From Prorocentrum cordatum (lineage: Eukaryota > Sar > Dinophyceae > Prorocentrales > Prorocentraceae), in assembly GCA_963575745.1 (NCBI GenBank), contig CAUYUJ010004335.1, positions 458,856-522,855 on the forward strand: a DNA stretch of 64,000 bases. Direction: 5' to 3'. Below, in pieces: positions 45,548-56,060 of the stretch. Position 1 is the stretch's first letter. Each line of letters opens with the position of its first letter. Made by a program: the position numbers and the translations under genes. Below the pieces are notes generated by a model, which searched no databases, was not told the origin of the DNA, and saw only the letters and a list, made by a program, of their open reading frames with translations.

Positions 45548-45651
45548 CACTGTCTTCCCAGGGCCACATGATTCTCACAGTGGCGCCACATTCGATTGGC
45601 GTCTGATGCGGGCCACCCTGTTTGAGAGCTGGCTCGCACCTCTTGCCAACA
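45548..45651 (-). repeat. Split direct repeat B1
   Basis: About 104 bp, close to 90% identical to B2 at 45,294-45,397 (constant offset 254 bp). The shared core is TGGCGCCACATTCGATTGGC followed by GTCTGATGCGGGCCACCCT (plus strand). Confidence 0.8.
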
Positions 45652-45659
45652 ACCGCCAT

Positions 45660-46225
45660 GATCTGCGACGTGGCGGTTGAAACGGGATTGTCTCCGAAAA
45701 CGACCTGTTTACAAATCCCGCCCAGAGTTGTATGAATCGAGGTGGGTAAGGCTCAGCAACTTGTGTCCGCAACATTCCGCCACGTGCCTTGTCTTCTAAA
45801 ATCTGACGCAACTTACTTGGGTACCTATACTGAGAGTTTGCGCACTGTGCCGCCAGGGGCGCCTACTGATGTTTGTCATTGTCCCAGCATGCTATTGTGG
45901 CTTCCTTTTCGCCACGTCATTCCAACTCTGCAATGACGCGGGCACCAGATTAATGGCGCAAGCGTGCGGGAACCACCCTGATAGTGGATTGCAGCAGCAC
46001 GTTTCGTACTCTGACCATTTCGGCATCGGTGTCGCTGAGGGAGGGGGCCACCTGGGAACTGATGGGTGCGCAAAGGCCCCTATGAGAGCGGGGTCTGCCG
46101 CGACGGGCTCCAGAGAAACTGCTGCAAGGCGTGCGCAGGTGGGCCCACTTAGATTGAGGCGCAAGCTGGTGCACATCCCGAAATACTTTCTCTTTGCTGA
46201 GGTCTTGACTAGGATTGGACCTGAT
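45660..46225. other. 3' untranslated part of element 2 (presumed)
   Basis: Between the recombinase C-terminus and B1. Open minus frame without a recognised domain; I looked for a methyltransferase F-x-G-x-G motif and saw none. Confidence 0.4.
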
Positions 46226-46299
46226 GTCTCACGACCTAGGAGGCCAGCCGCGACGCGACATGGCATTGGCAAGGCCAGCCTTGCCTGCACAGAGATTTG

Positions 46300-47560
46300 A
46301 AAACAGGGGCTGAGCGCGGCAACGGGGCCTAGGCGATCTCGCCCGAGGCCCGCGCCCTGGAGCACGCGAACGAATCTGCCTGCGCGCCCGCCCTTCAGCG
46401 CCCCCTCGAGCAGTTGGTCGGCCACGGCCAGTGGCACCTGCGCGCCGCGGCCCAGCGAGGCCAGGCGGCGCATCGCCCGGGGGCCTTTTCTCGCAGCGCC
46501 TGGCGCTGAGGTCCGACGCCCAGCGGCCGCGACGCTTGATGGCCTCAAAAATCCGCGCCTTGGTGAGCCAATCGTGCGACGGCCCAGAGTGGCGGAGGAC
46601 GTAGGGCGTCAGCGCCCAGTTTGCGAAGCCCACCTGAGCGGCTGCCTCCTTGAACGCTGCATTGAAGGCCGCTTCCGACCACGGAAAGAAGCGCTACATC
46701 GGCTGCGCCTGGCGCGCCGCCTGCTCCAGCAAGGGCCCCGGGAAGGACCTCGATGGGCTGCCCAGCAAGATCGAGTCGTTGCCTGCAGCTCCTCCTCGGC
46801 CCTCGGCGCCAGCGAGGCGAAACGGCGGTCGCCTCTTGCCGCTGGCTGCGCGGGCGAAGGTGGGCATCCGCCGCGAGCGCCGCGCCGAGAGCCGCCCGCC
46901 GATGGCCGAGGTGGATCAAGGCCATGGCGATAGCGGCCGCTGCCGCCCACGGCGCCCGCGCCCTCGTCACTGAAGCTCTGGCCTCCAGCGGCCCTGCCGC
47001 GCCCGCGCCGCCCTTGGCAGCTTCAGCGGCCTCCCCGCGTGGTGCAGCCTTGGGTCGTGGTGCCCCATGGCGGCGAGCAGCTTGGCCCCGCTGTTCGACG
47101 CCCCCCCCGACTGAATTGCAGGTCCATGTGCTCCACCACCGCCTCCTCCAACTCGGCGTCGTTCCCCGTCTCGAGCCCGTGGGTCCAGCAAAAGTCGTCG
47201 AACCGCGGCAGCCTCCTCTCGTAGTCCTGCCTCGTCTTCAGCGTGATGCGCTCAATGTCCAACGTGGTCAGCCCGCCTGTCGCGACCTTGCGCGCTCTCG
47301 CAGCACCCCCAGCCCGCGCGAACGGCGGCGGGAGAAGGCGGTTGGGGCGGGGCGCGTGGGAGCGGCGACGCCTTGTCGATGAAGGAAGCCGCCGTTCGGT
47401 CGAGGGCGCCGGCCCCGCCGCCGCTCTGACCGAAGGGGCCGGCGCAGGCCTCGGCAGCGGCCGCCGCCTCTGGCCCTCGGGCCAGGCGCCGCGCCCACCG
47501 CGGCGCCCTCTTGCCATAGGGCCGGCCAGGCCCGAGCGCGCCGCCCCTTTCGGGAAGCGC
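46300..47560 (-). pseudogene. Tyrosine recombinase of element 2
   Basis: The N-terminal core-binding part has ERITLKTRQDYERRLPRFDD, FCWTHGLETGNDAELEEAVV and HMDLQFSRGG. Then, in other frames, come GAKLLAAMGHHDP, LKLPRAARARQGRW and a YLRP-like HLRPRSQRQE. The C-terminus reads TPYVLRHSGPSHDWL (LRHSGPSHD at 46,571-46,597), then IKRRGRWASDLSARRCEK. Relatives have RRYEK at the last position. Here the nucleophilic Tyr is Cys (codon at 46,493-46,495, TGC for TAC), a one-base change that should abolish recombination. Three frames are used. Confidence 0.75.
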
Positions 47561-47599
47561 TCGAGCACGCCTCGGCAGCCCCGCGACGCCGGGCCTCCA

Positions 47600-48623
47600 G
47601 TGCAGCAGCAACCGCCTTCTCAGCAGGCGAGTCGAAACACCGGCTTGGCTCATCAGGGGTTGAGTTCGCTTGCCACCCAACGCGCGATGGTGCGAAAGAA
47701 AGAAACCACGGGCAGGGCGGTCCAGTTTCTGAGCAGGAAAAGCACCTGAAGCGACAGGCCTTCTCGAGGCTCAGGCCCATTCCCATGTTATCGCACGAGA
47801 ATAGATGGCGGTGACGATGAAACTTAGCTTGCCGGCACTTACGCCTCCACCCAAAGAGCGGCCCAGAGTTCCTTGAGATGGCTCGCCTCCTTCCTATGAT
47901 ATCTCCTCGCCTGGGTCGCCCCCCAGTTGGCCCCCTCGATGATCCCCTTGGGAATCGAAAGGCATTCGTGATCGATCCTGATGTCGACATCGGCGTCCAA
48001 GAGGCCCCCCCCCCCAAGACGTCCTCAGGGCCCAGTGCTCGGGGCCCTCATGATCTTGAGACTCATGAAGAAGAGGGGCTCCTTGGAGGCCTCCAGACAC
48101 CCGTGCGCGAGGCCCGCAGCGTTCTCGATGAGCACGAGCCGATGGCGCCCCGACCCAAGACGCCAGTGGCAAAGAGGCTGCTCTAGGGCCCCCCCAAGGT
48201 CCTCAGGGTCCCGATGCGCGAGTCCCAGATGGTCCCGAGATCTGGCAGGAGGAGAGGCTCTGTTAGGTTATTTCGACCACCCCTCGGGAGCTCCGCCAGC
48301 GCCGTCTCGCGCGGGCGCCCTGCCGACTCGACGCGGAAGCGCCGCCACTCACTCCGGCGACCTGCCTCCCCCGCCGCGCCGGGCTCCACGTCGGCCTCCT
48401 GCGCCGCGTAGCCTCGGAGCGCGGCGCCCGAGCAGGCGGCCCGCTCGGACCGCGGCGCGTCGAACTGCGCCGAGAGCAGCGGCAGCAAGTGGAGAGCGTT
48501 GGCGAGCTCCTGCCTCGCCGACGGTCACAGCAGTGCCAGTGCCTTGTAGTGCTTCCTGGCGAAGTCGCAGGCAACCCTGAAGACGCGCGTGGCCGGGCGG
48601 TTCAGGAGCAAGGCGTGCGTGAT
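47600..48623 (-). pseudogene. RT connection and RNase H of element 2
   Basis: Starts KITHALLLNRPATRVFRVAC, continues DFARKHYKAL and, after a stop, SARQELANALHLLPLLSAQF. The D-A-S RNase H strand is altered to CSGAALRGYAAQEAD. EWRRFRVES and RETALAEL follow, matching the E/R-WRF block of relatives. Near 47,850-47,620 lie RHRHLFSCDNMGMGLSLEKA and VGWQANSTPDEPSR, equivalent to the second Asp strand and the W-x-x-SE-x-N-x-AD-x-PSR end of the domain. In-frame stops and altered catalytic positions mark it as inactive. Confidence 0.65.
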
Positions 48624-48963
48624 TTTTCGCTTCACCGCAAAGACATTGCCCACCGCGTTGATCAGCGCTGCAATGCCCGACAGCAGAGCTGCGCTACAAC
48701 GTGGGACAGAGAGCAGCGCGGCGGCGGGCGATCCGCCGAGACGACGACATCATGCGAAGCGTGCCCGCAGAGGAGGGGGGCGTGGCAGACAGGTCAGCGG
48801 CGTTGTGCGTGAATCCCCATTAACCAACTGACAATTGATAATATAAACCACAACACAACGACGATGAGGCGAAGCAGCGCGGTGGTTGCGATACGAGTTA
48901 ACCCATAAAACGCATCAGCAACACGCGGGAGAGAGGAGGAGACAAAGAAAATACACAACAACA

Positions 48964-49006
48964 GCACATTCACAGCCGACCGGCTCCACGCGCAAGCGAC
49001 TTGAAA
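48964..49006 (+). repeat. Direct repeat within the insertion, copy 1
   Basis: ACAGCACATTCACAGCCGAC followed by CGGCTCCACGCGCAAGCGAC. Matched by 49,927-49,969 with only two differences over about 42 bp. The copies bracket a 960-bp segment of GGCCTCTTGG arrays and (TA)n. Confidence 0.75.
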
Positions 49007-49014
49007 TCACCTTT

Positions 49015-49475
49015 CGGCTCCCAGGCACCCCGAGACGGCCCAAGGCTCCCTAGACCGCCCCAAGAGGGCCAGAAGGCACCCAAGAGGGCCCCAAGACGGC
49101 CCAAGAGGGCTCCAAGACGGCCCAAGAGGCCTCCAAGACGGCCCAAGAAGGCCCCGAGAACGCCAGGGAGGTGCCAAGGGGGGAACACGAAACAATATTT
49201 CGAGCACTCGGCCCTAAGAAGCCCCCAGGAATCCCCAATAGGCCCCTACTAAGAGGCCCCGAAGAGGCCCCAAGGGGCCCCGGACAGGCCCCCAGGAGGC
49301 CCCCCAAGTGCCCCCCCGAACGCGCAAGCAAGTGCCAACGACCCGAAGCCACCAAGAGGCCTCCCCAAAGCGTCCCCGCAAGCAAACTGCTTCCAGACAG
49401 CCCGCGACGCGTTCGAGACTCCCTCAGCGGCCACCAAGAAGCCTCCCGAGAGAGCCACCATAAGCAAAACACATA
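49015..49475 (-). repeat. GGCCTCTTGG array (minus orientation)
   Basis: Reads GGCCCCAAGACGGCCCAAGA on the plus strand at 10-16 bp spacing; the same family as 41,335-41,725 in reverse. A second, weaker stretch lies at 49,540-49,770. Confidence 0.8.
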
Positions 49476-49775
49476 ATCCCCTATGCGTCGTTTAACGAAT
49501 TTGCCGTTCTCGCCTTTTCCGCTTCCCCGGGCTCCAAGATTGCCGCAGATGCCTGCAAGATCGCCCCCAAACAGCCCAACAAGATTCAGATGGGGCCCGA
49601 CAACGCTTCAGGAGGAGCCCAGATCGGTCCGATAGAGCTCCGAGACAGCCCCAGAGGCATCCAAGACGGCCCAGGAGCCTCTCAAGGCGGCTCCATGAGA
49701 AAGCCCAGACGGGGAACGCGAACACGCGTTTCGAGCTCTCGGCCCCAAGTGGCCTCCTCTGGAGGCCCTCAAAAC

Positions 49776-49778
<3 letters not shown>

Positions 49779-49831
<53 letters not shown>
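49779..49831. repeat. (TA)n microsatellite
   Basis: About 53 bp of AT dinucleotides inside the insertion. Confidence 0.95.
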
Positions 49832-49832
<1 letters not shown>

Positions 49833-49926
49833 CGCCGCCCTGCGGCTCCGCACCGCGAAAGAGGGCTCGGCCGGCCGACAACGGCGCGCAATATGGGTCG
49901 GCGGAATGGGCGAAACGATTCAATAA

Positions 49927-49969
49927 ACAGCACATTCACAGCCGACCGGCTCCACGTGCAAGCGAGTGG
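49927..49969 (+). repeat. Direct repeat within the insertion, copy 2
   Basis: Same sequence as 48,964-49,006 with CACGTGCAAGCGAG at the end. Also followed by a CG-rich, then AG-rich sequence. Confidence 0.75.
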
Positions 49970-50279
49970 AAACAGAGGAACAGGCAGGCCGCGCGCCAAA
50001 GCACGGAGTAGCCTGGACAGTCAAGCAAAGTGATTGGACTTGGAATACTTAGAACAAATACGCACGGGGGCACGGCGGCGCCCCGGACAAGCCTGAGCCC
50101 CTGAGGCGGCAGACATCCAAGCCTGTGGCAAGTGTCCGCGGCCGAGGGGTGGCCGGGTTTGACGTGCAATAGAAACAACTCGAAAGACCGAGCATGCAAG
50201 AGAAGAGCGGGAGGGGCGAGAGGGAGAGGCCCAGAGAGAACGGGGAGGTGGGAGCCCTCGCGCCGGAGTCTTCAGATAT

Positions 50280-50850
50280 TGTCGACATTGCTGCTGCGCG
50301 TGGTGCCCTGGCCCCCGTCGTGGTGCTCGCCCTGATGGCGCGGGTCGCGCTGGTGCGACTGGACGTGGCGCTATTGGTGCCATCGTGGCGACCGCACTGG
50401 TACTGCTGAATGCTCTGCTGTTGCTCTGAGCGGCGATGCCAATAAAGCTGGTGCTGCTGCGTGTGATGCTGCTTGTCCCAGTCGTCGTCAGGGCGCTGGT
50501 GCTGGTGTCGGTGATGGTGTAGACGATGGCGTTGGTGCCAGCGTATGCGCAGGCGTTGGTGCTGGCATCACTCATGGTGTAAGCACTGACGTTGGTGCTG
50601 GCGTAGGCGACGGCGTTGGCGCTGGTGAAGGTGCTGGCGTGGGTGTCGGCGTAGGCGCCGGGGTTGGTGCAAGCGTCGGTGCTGCTGTGGGTCTGGAGTC
50701 GGTGCCGGCGTAGGCGCCGTCACTTGTGCTGGCGTCGGCTCTTGTGCTGGTGTCGGTGCAGGTGTAGGCGTTGGCGCTGGTTCGGGCACATGCGTAGGCG
50801 TTGGTGATTGCGTCAGCGCTGGCGAAGGCGTCGAGGTCGAACTCAGGCGC
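50280..50850 (+). repeat. GGTGCTGGCGTNGGCG-type degenerate array
   Basis: GGTGCTGGTGTCGGTG, GGCGTTGGTGCTGGCG and similar hexamer-multiple units. On the minus strand this gives Ala/Pro/Thr-rich repeats. Followed by two copies of GTGACGGGCGGCTCGCGCCG (about 50,867 and 50,981). Confidence 0.7.
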
Positions 50851-51343
50851 GTGCACGAACAGGTGTGACGGGCGGCTCGCGCCGGAGGCGGCCTTGTCCC
50901 TGCCTGGGTGCAGCGCGCGCTCGCGCTGACAGGCGAGGCGGGGTGGCTCGGGTCAGTTGCAGGTCTCCAACCGACCAAATGTGACGGGCGGCTCGCGCCG
51001 GAGGTGCCCACCCGACCGCCATGTCGCTATTGCGCGTTGCGCTCCCGCTGCTGCCCCCCCACGTGGCGCCCCCAATCGTTCCGGTTGCGAATGTCGTCAG
51101 GATGCCGATGCACATGCACTGGAAGTCCTGGGAGGCCGCGGCACCCCCGGCGAGCAAGACGAACGCGTGTGACGGCGTCCGGGTTCTGAAGAGCACGTGT
51201 TCACAGTGGTGTTGCTGGGCGCCGTGGCGCTATTGGGCGCGGCGCCCCCGCTGATGCCCCCCGTTGTGTCCCTCCCAATCGTGCTGATCGAAATCGTCGT
51301 CGAGGTGCCGATGCCGATGCTCGTGGGCATGGCGTTGCGTGAT

Positions 51344-52345
51344 CTGGTCAATCATCTTCTCGACTCCCCTGCCGGCCACGCGCCTCCGCCGCAGCGTCGC
51401 CTGCGTGCCGGGCGCAATCCGCCAGCGCTTGGCACGCGCCGGCCGCGCCCTCAGCCTGGTGCCGTCCAGCTCCAGGCCCAGCGCCTCCACCGCTGACTTG
51501 CTCTCCTCCACCTCGTGCAGCTTCAGGCCTGCCTCGGTCGTCGCCTTGGCCGCCTGCCTGCGCGCGCCGCGAGTGGCGCCCGCCTGCAAGGATGCGAAAT
51601 GCGAAGATCTCATGGTCCACGCGCGCGATTCGCGGCGCCAGCGGCGAGCCCGCGCCTGGCGCGACCTGGCGATCCGCCAGTTCGCTCTCGATGCCCCCGA
51701 GGCCCCCGCGTCGAGGGAACTCGCGATGAGCCTGCTGCGTCCACCTCGCGGCCCTGGAGAACCCCATGGGCAAAGCATTCATGGGTAGACCCACGCCCCT
51801 CCGAGATCACATGGTCCTCCACCAACCTCGCCCCCACCTCGCGGGCCCTGAGCGGGGCGCGCCAGACCGCGGCGCCATGTGCTCCGGCGCCTTGAACTGG
51901 TGGAAGCAGTCCGCGACGTCCTGGATCGAGAACCCAAGCTGGGCGCCGTCCTCGACCTCCAAACCCGCCACTGTCGTGGTCGACGCAAGGTGGGTCGTCG
52001 GCGGCCGCTTCTGGGATTAGTTCACAGCTCGGGCATCCACGATGAGCTGGAGCTTGCCCGACTCCTTCCTCGCAGCGAGCGCGACGAATGCGCAGCTCCA
52101 CCATGCCTCCAAACGGGAGGTCCAGCGCGAAGAGCACGCGCTCGTTTCTGTTAGACTTCGACGTCTTATCCCAGTGCACCTCGGCGCCGCCTGGGCGGCC
52201 CTCATCGGCGCGAAGCAAAAGCGGACGTTCGCTGTTGACCACCTCCTGGCAGTCGGGCTCCGGCAACGCCACCAGCGAGCTGACGCAGCCCGCCGAATCG
52301 GGCTGCGAAACCTGGCCGCGATCATGCGGCGCAACCACGGTGGGG
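51344..52345 (-). pseudogene. Reverse transcriptase of element 2 (N-terminal part)
   Basis: Fingers: FVALAARKESGKLQLIVDARAVN, a close fit to the RKKSGKLRLIVDAR pattern (22 residues seen across the segment; key residues K, G, L, D, R). A stop follows directly, then LEVEDGAQLGFSIQDVADCF and HQFKAPEHM (the A-box Asp is in IQDVADCFH). The B-box is ALPMGFSRAARWTQQAH. The C-box YVDN/YVDD is not intact; ARVDHEIFAF occupies the place. The last block is LHEVEESKSAVEALGLELDG, then RRRVAGRGVEKMIDQIT, where the insertion begins. Confidence 0.7.
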
Positions 52346-52727
52346 CCGTCTGGGCCGCGGCCCAGACATCCCGAGCCGAGCAACTCCTCCAATGCCGTCG
52401 CGGCTGGGGGCGTCGTCCAGCGGCTCATCCTCAGACGCGGCCTGCCAGGGCATGTCCACGGAGGAAAAATGTGCTTCCGAAGGCTGGGCCTCCGGGCAAA
52501 AGTCGCCCTTCCCGTGCAAGTTGTCGCGGCGGCGATGCAGCTGTTCGCGCGTCGGCCGACGGCAGCCCTGCGACCGACCCTCTGAGCAGAGCGACGCGGC
52601 AAGGCCCGCGCGCCCCGCGCTGGGCACAAGGGCGCCGACGGCAAGGGTAAATAATCCCTCGGCACCATGCGCTCCAGGAGCCTGGTGGCACCGGCTGGGG
52701 TCGGCCACTTCCCAGCCTCGAAGACCC
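52346..52727 (-). pseudogene. gag-RT linker of element 2
   Basis: The minus frame has ERMVPRDYLPLPSAP, resembling the R-RD-x-(F/L)PLP motif that lies at the start of the pol part in relatives, followed by RRAAVGRRANSCIAAATTC. No enzymatic motif. Confidence 0.4.
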
Positions 52728-54309
52728 TCATGACTTCGGAATGGCGCGCGCCAGGGCCCACTCCTCCGCCGCCTTCCGGTCCTCCTTCAGAATGGCCGAG
52801 ACCCTCGCCGCCGACTCCGACGCCCACTTCAACAGCTCAGGGCTCGCGTTCGCGCCTCCCGTGCGGCGAGTGTGGCTGAGGTAGCAGTCCTGTGAATCGA
52901 AGTCCCCCACCGTATCCTTCTTCTTCTTCTTGATCTTGTGTTCGATGAACTGCATGTGGCTCGCCAGCGCCTCCATGCTCGCTAGGTTGGAGACGCCAAC
53001 TTGGTCGTAGGTGCCGGCCAGCTCCAGGATCTCCGGCAACATCTCCTGCGCCACCGCGCTGTGCTCATCTTCGTTCAGCTTGTTCTCCTGCTTCCAAATG
53101 CTGTGCCTCTGGACTGGCCCACCGCTCTGCTTCGCGGCCCCCGAGACAACGTGCGGCGTGGTGCGCGGCCCCGGCAGCATCCAGCCCACGAGCTCACACA
53201 TGTCAGCACTGTCCGCCAAGCTCCTCAAATTGCAGAACCTGCGGCCTGCCAAGTCGCGCGGGATTGAGAGCGCGCGCGCGTCCTCGGCCAGCGGCGGAGG
53301 CGTCGGGGCCCCCCTCGTCGGCCGCCAGGGCCGGGGCCAGCGCGTCCCAGCCGAAGCCCTTCAGCGCCTGGCTCGAGGTCTCGCCCAACGACAACCGTAA
53401 CATGCCCGCCAAGATGCCGCGTCGGCCCTGATCGCGCAGGCCGTGCTTGCCGATCCCGATGAACACCTCCGACGGCGTCGCCAGGGAGTCAAGCAGCGAG
53501 TAGACGTCACCGCGCCGACCGCACAGCACAAGTCGGCCCGCTGCTGGCTCCGGCTCGTCGCCAGCCACCGCCAACCTCCGCTCCGCCCGAGCCGCCTCCG
53601 CCATGACGCCCGCCTCGTCGATCCACGACTGGAGCGCGGCGCCCTTCGGCCTTTCCGTGAAGCGGTGCATGGGCTGACCTCTCGCAACGCCGAAGCCAGG
53701 TGGCAAGCCGCCTCGGTGTCCCGCCTGTTTGAAGTCCGCCACGTTCAGGGTGTCGATATCCTCCTCATGCATGTCTTCGTCCGGCGTAAGGATGACACAC
53801 CGTGCTCATCCGAGCGTTGCCAGGATCAGCCTCTCATGCCAAGGTGCCCCCCTCCTCGCCGAAATCGACGAAGATCACGTCCCCTGGCTGCAGGTTGATC
53901 GCCCGACGAACGCGACTCTTTGGGGCCATCGTCCTCGATGAAAACCTTGTGGTTCGGCCTCACCTCCGACTTGGCGAACCCCCACAAGACCACGCGCACA
54001 GACACCAAGCACGTGCACACCGTCGCCTGGACCGCGAGCACGGCCAGGATCCCCAGCAAGAATCTCGCGGCGATGGCGACGGCCGCATCCCCGAGCGGCA
54101 CCGGCGCCCCCCACGCGTCCACATGCGACAGGCAGGCGTTGGCAGTAGTGGAGATGGCCAGAGCACAGGGCGACACCCGCAGATTGCTGCCCCAGGAGCT
54201 GGCGAGCTGACTGGATCGGAGCCTGGAGCTTTTGGGGGAGACCTTCAGCCGAAATCGCCCCTTCGCCGCGACCGGCAAAAAACCACTTGAGCAGTAGAGT
54301 CAATAGCAT
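52728..54309 (-). pseudogene. gag region of element 2
   Basis: From the 5' side: a hydrophobic segment (IAARFLLGILAVLAVQATVC), a DVIFVDFGEEGG block, then after a slip in a G6 run WHERLILATLG, a stop, and CVILTPDEDMHEEDIDTL. These correspond to the HER-x-x-LG and V-x-TPD-x-D-x-YxE blocks of related gag proteins. The C-terminal half has CELVGWMLPGPRTTPHVVSG, TYDQVGVSNLASMEALASHM, QFIEHKIKKKKK and ASPELLKWASESAARVSAIL. The hydrophobic stretch suggests membrane contact. Matching blocks in element 1 support homology. Confidence 0.65.
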
Positions 54310-54359
54310 TGCACATTCTGTTGAACTCAGCGGGGGGTCCGTTCCACAACGCTGCTACA
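54301..54359 (-). repeat. Split direct repeat A1
   Basis: 59 bp starting TGTAGCAGCGTTGTGGAAC on the minus strand and ending GTGCAATGCTATTG. It matches A2 (45,487-45,545) at 51 of 59 positions without gaps. Its outer edge at 54,359 is taken as the 5' terminus of element 2. Confidence 0.8.
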
Positions 54360-56060
54360 GGAGCAGGAGGAATAGACGATGCGGGAGAAAGGACGCCGGC
54401 AGCCGCCTGCGAACACCAGGCACACGGTGTGGCCACAGCCGAGAGAAGTGGCGCGAAGCAGACCCGCAGAGTGACTGTCATATCAATCCCTTCAAGAAAG
54501 GATGTGATGGGGGAAGATAACACCAAGGCTGTCAATGCTGTCAACGGCTGGCCCAGAAACAAGCGGCACATACACCTTCCACGCGGCTCGCAAGACGCTA
54601 GCACGACATTTTCGGATCTGCTCGGAAGTTCCACCTGCTGAAACGGTGCCAATTGTATTTCCAGCACCTGTCTCGGGAACTCAACCGAAGAACTCGACGC
54701 CACCCAAGTCACCGAGAGGATTATCGTACGCGTAGCGGGTGGCGGAAACACCGGAGGAAAGCGTCTTCCGCAAAACAAGCAATGAGCTCACACGCTGTCG
54801 AAATACAGCCAGTGGCTCGTCGTGAGCGCACAGGAAACACCTGACTGCGCCAACTTTGCAAACGTTATTGAGACTTCCTCTTCGTTTAATCTACATGGTC
54901 CAACATGGGTTGGAGAGCAGCGAGCTGGACGATATTCATTTTGTGGGAACAACGGTTGGGCCCAAACAGCGGCCACTTGTGTATACGCAGGAGGATTGAA
55001 CGTGGGACCCGAGCGCGAAGTACATGTTTTTTATTATTATTTCTCCCTTACTCTCGTTATTTTGTTACCCTTCCTCTCCTCTCTAAGACCCTCGCACTTC
55101 CCCTCGCTGATCCACCTCCGTCTCCGCCTCCCTTTCTCAGTCACAAAGACCCCTGTCTTCACTCAATGTTTCCCGCGTCTGTTTTGCCCCTCCTTCGTTA
55201 CGTCCGCTGCCGTCTCGGCTGTAAGTTCTGGCGATCTTGCAGACCACGCGGTGGTAGCTGTTGGATCAGGCCGCCCTGCCGAACTGCCACAGAAATCATG
55301 AGTCATCATCGTGCTCTATTGATCCTACCCTCCCCCTTCCCGTCCTTCTACCCGTTTTCGCCCGGTTCCCCGTCCCCACTCCCCCGTCCCAACTCCCCTC
55401 TCCGCCCCCTCCTGTGTCCGCCGCTCCCTTCCTCCCTCCCGGCCCCTTGGGATCGAATACCACAGGACCTCTCCATCTCAGTATACACCAATCTCACACA
55501 TGTTTTAAGACAATCCCGTACCAAAGAGACTTCAATACCACAAGAGATCATTTCGCCTATTTTCTCCCGTCTCAAAGAATTCTCGCGAGCTTATGCGCCG
55601 AAGGAGCAGGAGACGCAACCCGCCTGCGTGCCGCTTGACCACCGTCCTCTCTATATCAGCCGCGACCCGGTCGAACTCCCCGGGCAGCGCCTCGCGCGCA
55701 CGGCTTCCCCATGTCTGGGGTGGGGTGGGTAGCAGAGGGTGGGAGCTGAATAGAAAGGGTGATGAAGGGGCAAGGAAGTGTGGATGGGGGCCATCAGTTC
55801 CACGTGGCAAACCCCGACACGCAAGTGAAAGCTCCAACGAGTTAGCGCCAACGCCATCGGGTAACGATACCGAAGGTGCAAGACTGGCACAACGACGGAA
55901 ACTGCAGTGAGGTTGACATTCGTGGCCTCCGTGTGCTATTTTACAGGGGGCGTCTCGAAACACAACTTGCATGCAGCTCGGACAAGGCCGCGATTTGCAA
56001 ATCCATTCATTGTAAAGTGATAAGCATGAGAGCTGAATTCGCGCCGCTGTGTGCAATTAA
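54360..56060. other. Unassigned DNA with a pyrimidine-rich stretch
   Basis: Flank of element 2. Pyrimidine-rich on the plus strand at 55,060-55,140 and 55,320-55,440. No recognised gene. Confidence 0.35.

Larger units (their letters stand above)
48624..51335. mobile_element. ~2.7-kb insertion splitting the RT of element 2
   Basis: The RT frame stops matching at VEKMIDQITQ (about 51,340) and resumes at KITHALLLNRP (about 48,620). Both edges carry TGCGTGAT (48,616-48,623 and 51,336-51,343), and both include the codons for Ile-Thr, as a target-site duplication would. Contents are repeats: GGCCTCTTGG-type arrays, a (TA)n tract, a GGTGCTGGCG-like region and a 42-bp internal repeat. No transposase frame and no clear terminal inverted repeats were seen. 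A spliced intron is an alternative, but borders do not fit GT/GC-AG well. Confidence 0.5.
45294..54359 (-). mobile_element. DIRS-order (Ngaro/PAT-like) retroelement 2 with split direct repeats
   Basis: Reading on the minus strand: A1 (54,359-54,301), gag (54.3-52.7 kb), RT (52.3-51.3), an interruption (48.6-51.3), RNase H (48.6-47.6), tyrosine recombinase (47.5-46.3), B1 (45,651-45,548), A2 (45,545-45,487) and B2 (45,397-45,294). Split direct repeats A1-ORFs-B1-A2-B2 are diagnostic of Ngaro/PAT-type elements, whose circular intermediate joins B and A. Removing the interruption leaves about 6.3 kb, a usual size. Stops, frameshifts and an altered catalytic Tyr show this copy is dead. No methyltransferase was seen, unlike element 1. 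Confidence 0.85.

Noticed and set aside
48624-51335. Ordinary spliceosomal intron within element 2
   Set aside because: No GT/GC donor or AG acceptor fits the protein break exactly, and an 8-bp direct repeat at the borders fits a transposition footprint better; not fully excluded.
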